Below are positions 12,761-15,602 of a DNA stretch of 15,602 nucleotides, one piece after another. The position numbers were made by a program, and so were the translations under genes. The notes under the pieces were generated by a model, which worked only from the letters and a program-made list of their open reading frames with translations, was not told where the DNA came from and did not search any database. Positions within the stretch are counted from its first letter, which is position 1, and the number at the start of each line of letters is the position of its first letter. The DNA comes from Nanobdellota archaeon (GTDB taxonomy: Archaea > Nanobdellota > Nanobdellia > SCGC-AAA011-G17 > ARS1403), in NCBI GenBank assembly GCA_018831025.1, contig JAHJRB010000103.1, positions 1-15,602 of the forward strand, in the 5' to 3' direction.

Positions 12761-13518
12761 GAAAGTTTTTTGAGTCTATATTTTGTTTCATTTTTTACTT
12801 TTTCTATAACTGCCAATGGTAATTTTTTTGGATTTGTTTGATAAGTGAAATCTGTCTTTAAGATATTAAATTTATTTAAATCTGGATTTGAGCCATGTTC
12901 TTTTATTAATTGATTTAACACAGAATTCCAGACTTTTTCTTTCATATCATCAAAAAAATTTTTTTCTTGATAAAGGATATATGAGCTAACGAGAAGATCA
13001 CTTCTTGGAGGTCCTCCCCAAAATTTTCCATTTACTAATGCTGGTTTTTCATATAAATAACCATTTTCATAAGGGACAACATTTCTTTTGAAAGTTATTT
13101 CTTTTCCATCAAAACCATGTTGGGTTTGTGTTTCTGAAGGTTTATGTGGAGTATAACCTTTAATACCCCCTTTAAGAAGACAAAACTTTTCATATCCATT
13201 GGGTTCATAAATGAAAGAATTAACTTCAATAGAATCCACTTTTTTTGTAACCCAAAAGAGATTTATTATTCCTTTTTTAAACATAGATAAAACATTTTTT
13301 GGTGTCTGATTTTTGAAATACGTGGTTTTAGATAAAGTATCTATTTTCTTCTTATCACAAATAATAACCATATCTATATCCGAGTTCATTGTTACAGAAA
13401 AATTTTGCCCAAATCCCATTGATCCCCCCAAAAGAACACCTTTAACAATCTCCCTTAGTTGGTGAACAATTTTTTTTGTAATTTCCAAACGTTTTTTTGT
13501 TTCTTCAATAGTGCCCAT
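12724..13518 (-). CDS. Stand-alone Pol-beta superfamily nucleotidyltransferase of unknown substrate
   Basis: A 264-residue protein with the nucleotidyltransferase signature hG[GS]...DxD: LLGGSMGFG (residues 29-37) then NSDIDMVI (45-52), with D47 and D49 as metal-binding carboxylates and a candidate third acidic residue at E98 in the strand SIEVNSFIYE. The N-terminal helix (about 3-24) and the helical C-terminal half (GPPRSDLLVSSYILYQEK, then basic sequence) flank the core. It is longer than the MNT antitoxin-type nucleotidyltransferases and has no adjacent HEPN gene, so a toxin-antitoxin role is not supported. Archaeal tRNA CCA-adding enzyme features are not seen. The ATG at 13518 has a TATA-like element 23-32 bp upstream. 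The fold assignment is good; whether it modifies RNA, protein or small molecules is unknown. Confidence 0.72.
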   Translation of the reverse strand: MGTIEETKKRLEITKKIVHQLREIVKGVLLGGSMGFGQNFSVTMNSDIDMVIICDKKKIDTLSKTTYFKNQTPKNVLSMFKKGIINLFWVTKKVDSIEVNSFIYEPNGYEKFCLLKGGIKGYTPHKPSETQTQHGFDGKEITFKRNVVPYENGYLYEKPALVNGKFWGGPPRSDLLVSSYILYQEKNFFDDMKEKVWNSVLNQLIKEHGSNPDLNKFNILKTDFTYQTNPKKLPLAVIEKVKNETKYRLKKLSYNLTNCPSLLK

Positions 13519-13540
13519 GCTAAAAAAGAATCAATTATGC

Positions 13541-13550
13541 TTTAAAAATT
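13541..13550 (-). promoter_or_regulatory. TATA-like element of the nucleotidyltransferase gene
   Basis: The minus strand reads AATTTTTAAA, 23-32 bp before the ATG at 13518, consistent with leaderless initiation. Confidence 0.4.
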
Positions 13551-13578
13551 TATTGGGATTTTAACCTTTTTAATTATA

Positions 13579-13593
13579 AGAAAAGATTTAAAT
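13579..13593 (+). promoter_or_regulatory. BRE/TATA promoter of the YIP1-like gene
   Basis: AGAAAAGATTTAAAT is a purine-rich BRE plus TATA box, centred about 29 bp before the ATG at 13617, similar to the promoters of grpE and the ureohydrolase gene. Confidence 0.55.
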
Positions 13594-13616
13594 ACTAAAT
13601 AAAATTCTTAAGTTTT

Positions 13617-14273
13617 ATGCATCCCTATTTAGAGAAATACAAATTATTATTTTTGAATTCAAATGGATTTTTTAAAAATGTTCAAAAAGAAAGTGAATAT
13701 TGGGATGTTTTAAAATTCTATGTTATTTTTACTATTGTCAGTCAAGTAATTTCAATTTTACTTAATTTACCTACATTAATGAAAGAGAGTTTATTTATCT
13801 CTGCAATGATTTTTAGTTTAGTTGGTTCAGTTGTTTTTGCTTTTGCTGTTCCTTTTGTTTCATCGGGAATAGTACATTTAGGAGTATTGGTCTTTAAAGG
13901 TAAAAAAGGTTACTTTAACACATTTAAGCCGATAACTTATGCGATGACAATAGGTGCAGCTTATAATATTTTAAGTTCTTTGATTAATGGTGTTTATGGA
14001 TGGTTTAATCCTCTTAGTATTGAAAGTTTAACTAGCGGGCTAGCACAACTTGAGCAAAATGTTGCTATTGTAATTGTAAGCGGTATAATTGGGATTGTTT
14101 CTTTAATACATATATTACGTACTGAAATTTTAGGAATTGGATTTTATCAAGGATTAACAAAAGCTAAAGCTTTATTGTCTGTAGTTTTAGTTCCATTAGT
14201 TTTATTTATAATTATAGGAATTATTTTTGGATTTAGTATGGCTTTTAGCAGTAGCATGTTTAGTGCTTTGTAA
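13617..14273 (+). CDS. YIP1-family integral membrane protein
   Basis: A 218-residue membrane protein with about five hydrophobic segments: 31-51, 58-93 (possibly two helices), 104-124, 148-167 and 184-210. The order FFKNVQKESEYWDVLKFY before the first segment, GIVHLGVLVFKGKKGYFNTFKPITYAM in the middle (here split by residues 84-92 and 93-110), and the segment ending with LGIGFYQGLTKAKAL match the YIP1 (Yip1/PF04893) pattern seen in many archaea. The archaeal members have no established function; eukaryotic relatives act in membrane trafficking. No signal peptide is present apart from the first membrane segment. The start is supported by a well-spaced TATA box. The final 14 bp overlap the end of the convergent pheT gene. 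Confidence 0.78.
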   Translation: MHPYLEKYKLLFLNSNGFFKNVQKESEYWDVLKFYVIFTIVSQVISILLNLPTLMKESLFISAMIFSLVGSVVFAFAVPFVSSGIVHLGVLVFKGKKGYFNTFKPITYAMTIGAAYNILSSLINGVYGWFNPLSIESLTSGLAQLEQNVAIVIVSGIIGIVSLIHILRTEILGIGFYQGLTKAKALLSVVLVPLVLFIIIGIIFGFSMAFSSSMFSAL

Positions 14274-15602
14274 GTTTAAATAATTCTGTTAGATTTATTT
14301 CTAGAGCACTAGATGGCATTTCTATTTCAAAGTTATTAAGGACTTCTGGATTTATTTCCCCTAAAGTTCCTATTTTTTTATTATTGACTAAAATATTTCC
14401 AACACGACCTTCTATATAACTAGAATTAGAAACTTCTAAGATTTCGTATTCTAAACTTAAAGAGGAGAGTAAAACATCTAAAATTTGTTTTATCTCTGTA
14501 AAATTTCCCTGAGATTTAACTATGGCTAAGCTTTCTATTTCTTTTACTATCTTTTTTTCATCTTTTTTAAAAACAATTCCAAGCTCAAAAATATTTTGAG
14601 GATATTCGTATTGTTTGTTTTTTTGTAAGATTTCTAGTAAATTAGGCAATAAATTATTTCTTAAAATATTATAATCTAAATTAACTGGTTTTTCTACCTC
14701 TACTAAAGGATTTTTAAGATTCATTTTTTTATTTAAAGAGGTTTCATTAGATAAATGGAAACTAGAACATTCCAATAATCCTAAGCCAATTAAAATTTCA
14801 GAAATTTTTCTTTTGAATGTAACAAAATAGGATTCTGAAGCTATTGTTGATACGTTTGGAATTTCTTCTTTAAAGTTTTCATAGCCGTAGGCTTTTGCAA
14901 TATCCTCTATAATATCGATCTCATGTAGAATATCTGCCCTATAGCAAGGAATCTCTACTAAGCCTGCTTTATAATTATACCCCATGCGTTCTAAAAGTTC
15001 TTTTACTTCAGATTCTTTTAGATCTAATCCTAGAATTTTATTAGTGTAATTTAAATTTAATTTAATTTTTTCAGGAGTTAAATTGGGAGTAATTTCTTTT
15101 TTTCCATTATAATCTAAAGTTAGAGAATAAATTGTACCGCCTATATCTGCTAAAGCAGTTACAATCATATTAAGACATTTTTTTAATACATTAAAATCAA
15201 AACCAGAGCATTCAATAAAAACTTCTTTTGTGTTTAAACTTATTTTTCCAGTGTCATTAGAATTTATTATTGGTGGCATAGATAGAATACCATTATTTGC
15301 GTCTATGAAGAATGGATAAACTTTTTCATTTTCTAATAAATGTGCATATTCTCTGCCTGTTGGTGTTTTTGATAATATCTGGCGTCCGTTTAAGACAGTA
15401 TTATATTCTAAAGGAATAAATTTTATTTTTTCAGGAGGCAATGCTTTGTATGTAACTGGAAATTTTATTTTTTCTAATGGATAAATTCCTATTGCTAATT
15501 TTTTTCTATGCCTTCCGTAGCTAATATGTAATTTTTCCTGGATTTGGATAATAGATTTTATTTTTTCATCATCAAATTTTAAATTTTTAACTATTGCGCA
15601 GG
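14260..15602 (-). CDS. pheT: Phenylalanyl-tRNA synthetase beta subunit, 5' end beyond right edge
   Basis: Beta chain of the alpha2-beta2 enzyme that charges tRNA-Phe. The frame is open from the right edge (first complete codon at 15600) to the TAA at 14260, giving 446 residues. About 100 N-terminal residues of the usual 540-560 in archaeal PheT lie outside. A TTG at 15441 is an internal Leu, not a start: upstream sequence reads ISYGRHRKKLAIGIY and KIKFPVTYKALPPEKIKF, the conserved QEKLHxxxGRxRxxxAIG region of archaeal/eukaryotic-type PheT. Later landmarks are IIEDIAKAYGYENF (B5/synthetase-like part), LLECSSFHLSNE, VEKPVNLDYNILRNNLLPNLL and GTLGEINPEVLNNFEIEMP. It is of the short archaeal type, without the bacterial N-terminal EMAP/tRNA-binding and C-terminal anticodon-binding domains. 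The pheS gene is not in view. Confidence 0.96.
   Translation of the reverse strand, partial: CAIVKNLKFDDEKIKSIIQIQEKLHISYGRHRKKLAIGIYPLEKIKFPVTYKALPPEKIKFIPLEYNTVLNGRQILSKTPTGREYAHLLENEKVYPFFIDANNGILSMPPIINSNDTGKISLNTKEVFIECSGFDFNVLKKCLNMIVTALADIGGTIYSLTLDYNGKKEITPNLTPEKIKLNLNYTNKILGLDLKESEVKELLERMGYNYKAGLVEIPCYRADILHEIDIIEDIAKAYGYENFKEEIPNVSTIASESYFVTFKRKISEILIGLGLLECSSFHLSNETSLNKKMNLKNPLVEVEKPVNLDYNILRNNLLPNLLEILQKNKQYEYPQNIFELGIVFKKDEKKIVKEIESLAIVKSQGNFTEIKQILDVLLSSLSLEYEILEVSNSSYIEGRVGNILVNNKKIGTLGEINPEVLNNFEIEMPSSALEINLTELFKLTKH

Noticed and set aside
12724..13518. Nucleotidyltransferase as the antitoxin of a MNT/HEPN toxin-antitoxin pair
   Set aside because: There is no small HEPN-like gene next to it: its neighbours are RNase J and a YIP1-like membrane protein, and its size is well above MNT antitoxins.
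15439..15441. TTG at 15441 as the start of pheT
   Set aside because: The frame continues to the right edge with conserved PheT sequence upstream of this codon, so it is an internal Leu.
1..15602. tRNA, rRNA, CRISPR array, insertion sequence or integrated element
   Set aside because: No cloverleaf-like segment, spaced direct repeats, transposase or integrase motifs, or terminal inverted repeats were found, and the gaps between genes are too short to hold most of them.

Overview
This AT-rich window comes from an archaeon. The evidence is an archaeal-type PheT (phenylalanyl-tRNA synthetase beta chain), a single-chain archaeal RNase J, a DPM1-type glycosyltransferase, and TATA boxes (some with purine-rich BRE-like sequence in front) lying about 24-31 bp before most start codons. 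That spacing implies leaderless mRNAs. Genes are short and tightly packed, with convergent gene ends that overlap and several small orphan proteins. This fits a small-genome DPANN lineage (Woesearchaeota/Pacearchaeota-like). The lineage is an inference from style, not from a marker phylogeny. The Hsp70 system is of the bacterial (monoderm-like) type seen in mesophilic archaea.

Layout, left to right. (1) 1-336, minus: N-terminal B12-binding part of a radical SAM protein, cut by the left edge, divergent from a 71-residue glycine-rich small protein. (2) 598-4649: a winged-helix regulator divergent from a chaperone operon grpE-dnaK-(80-residue unknown)-dnaJ. The shared intergenic region holds one TATA box and a palindrome sitting where a repressor would block grpE transcription. 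(3) 4702-4974: small orphan protein. (4) 5019-6346, minus: SAM methyltransferase coupled by ATGA overlap to a polyprenyl-phosphate-type glycosyltransferase. (5) 6413-7928, minus: one long helical protein of unknown function that appears split by a one-base change in a seven-G run. (6) 8031-8513: helical orphan protein. (7) 8510-9934, minus: full-length B12-binding radical SAM enzyme, divergent from a ureohydrolase (arginase/agmatinase) homologue with altered active-site residues. (8) 10910-12760: PEBP (YbhB/YbcL) protein divergent from RNase J. (9) 12724-14273: stand-alone nucleotidyltransferase divergent from a YIP1-like membrane protein. (10) 14260-15602, minus: PheT, missing its N-terminus at the right edge.

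The best-supported functional unit is the heat-shock operon: GrpE, DnaK and DnaJ form the ATP-driven chaperone cycle, an unknown small protein is translationally embedded between DnaK and DnaJ, and a likely regulator is transcribed divergently. No tRNA, rRNA, CRISPR array, insertion sequence or integrase was seen. No gap between genes exceeds about 110 bp.
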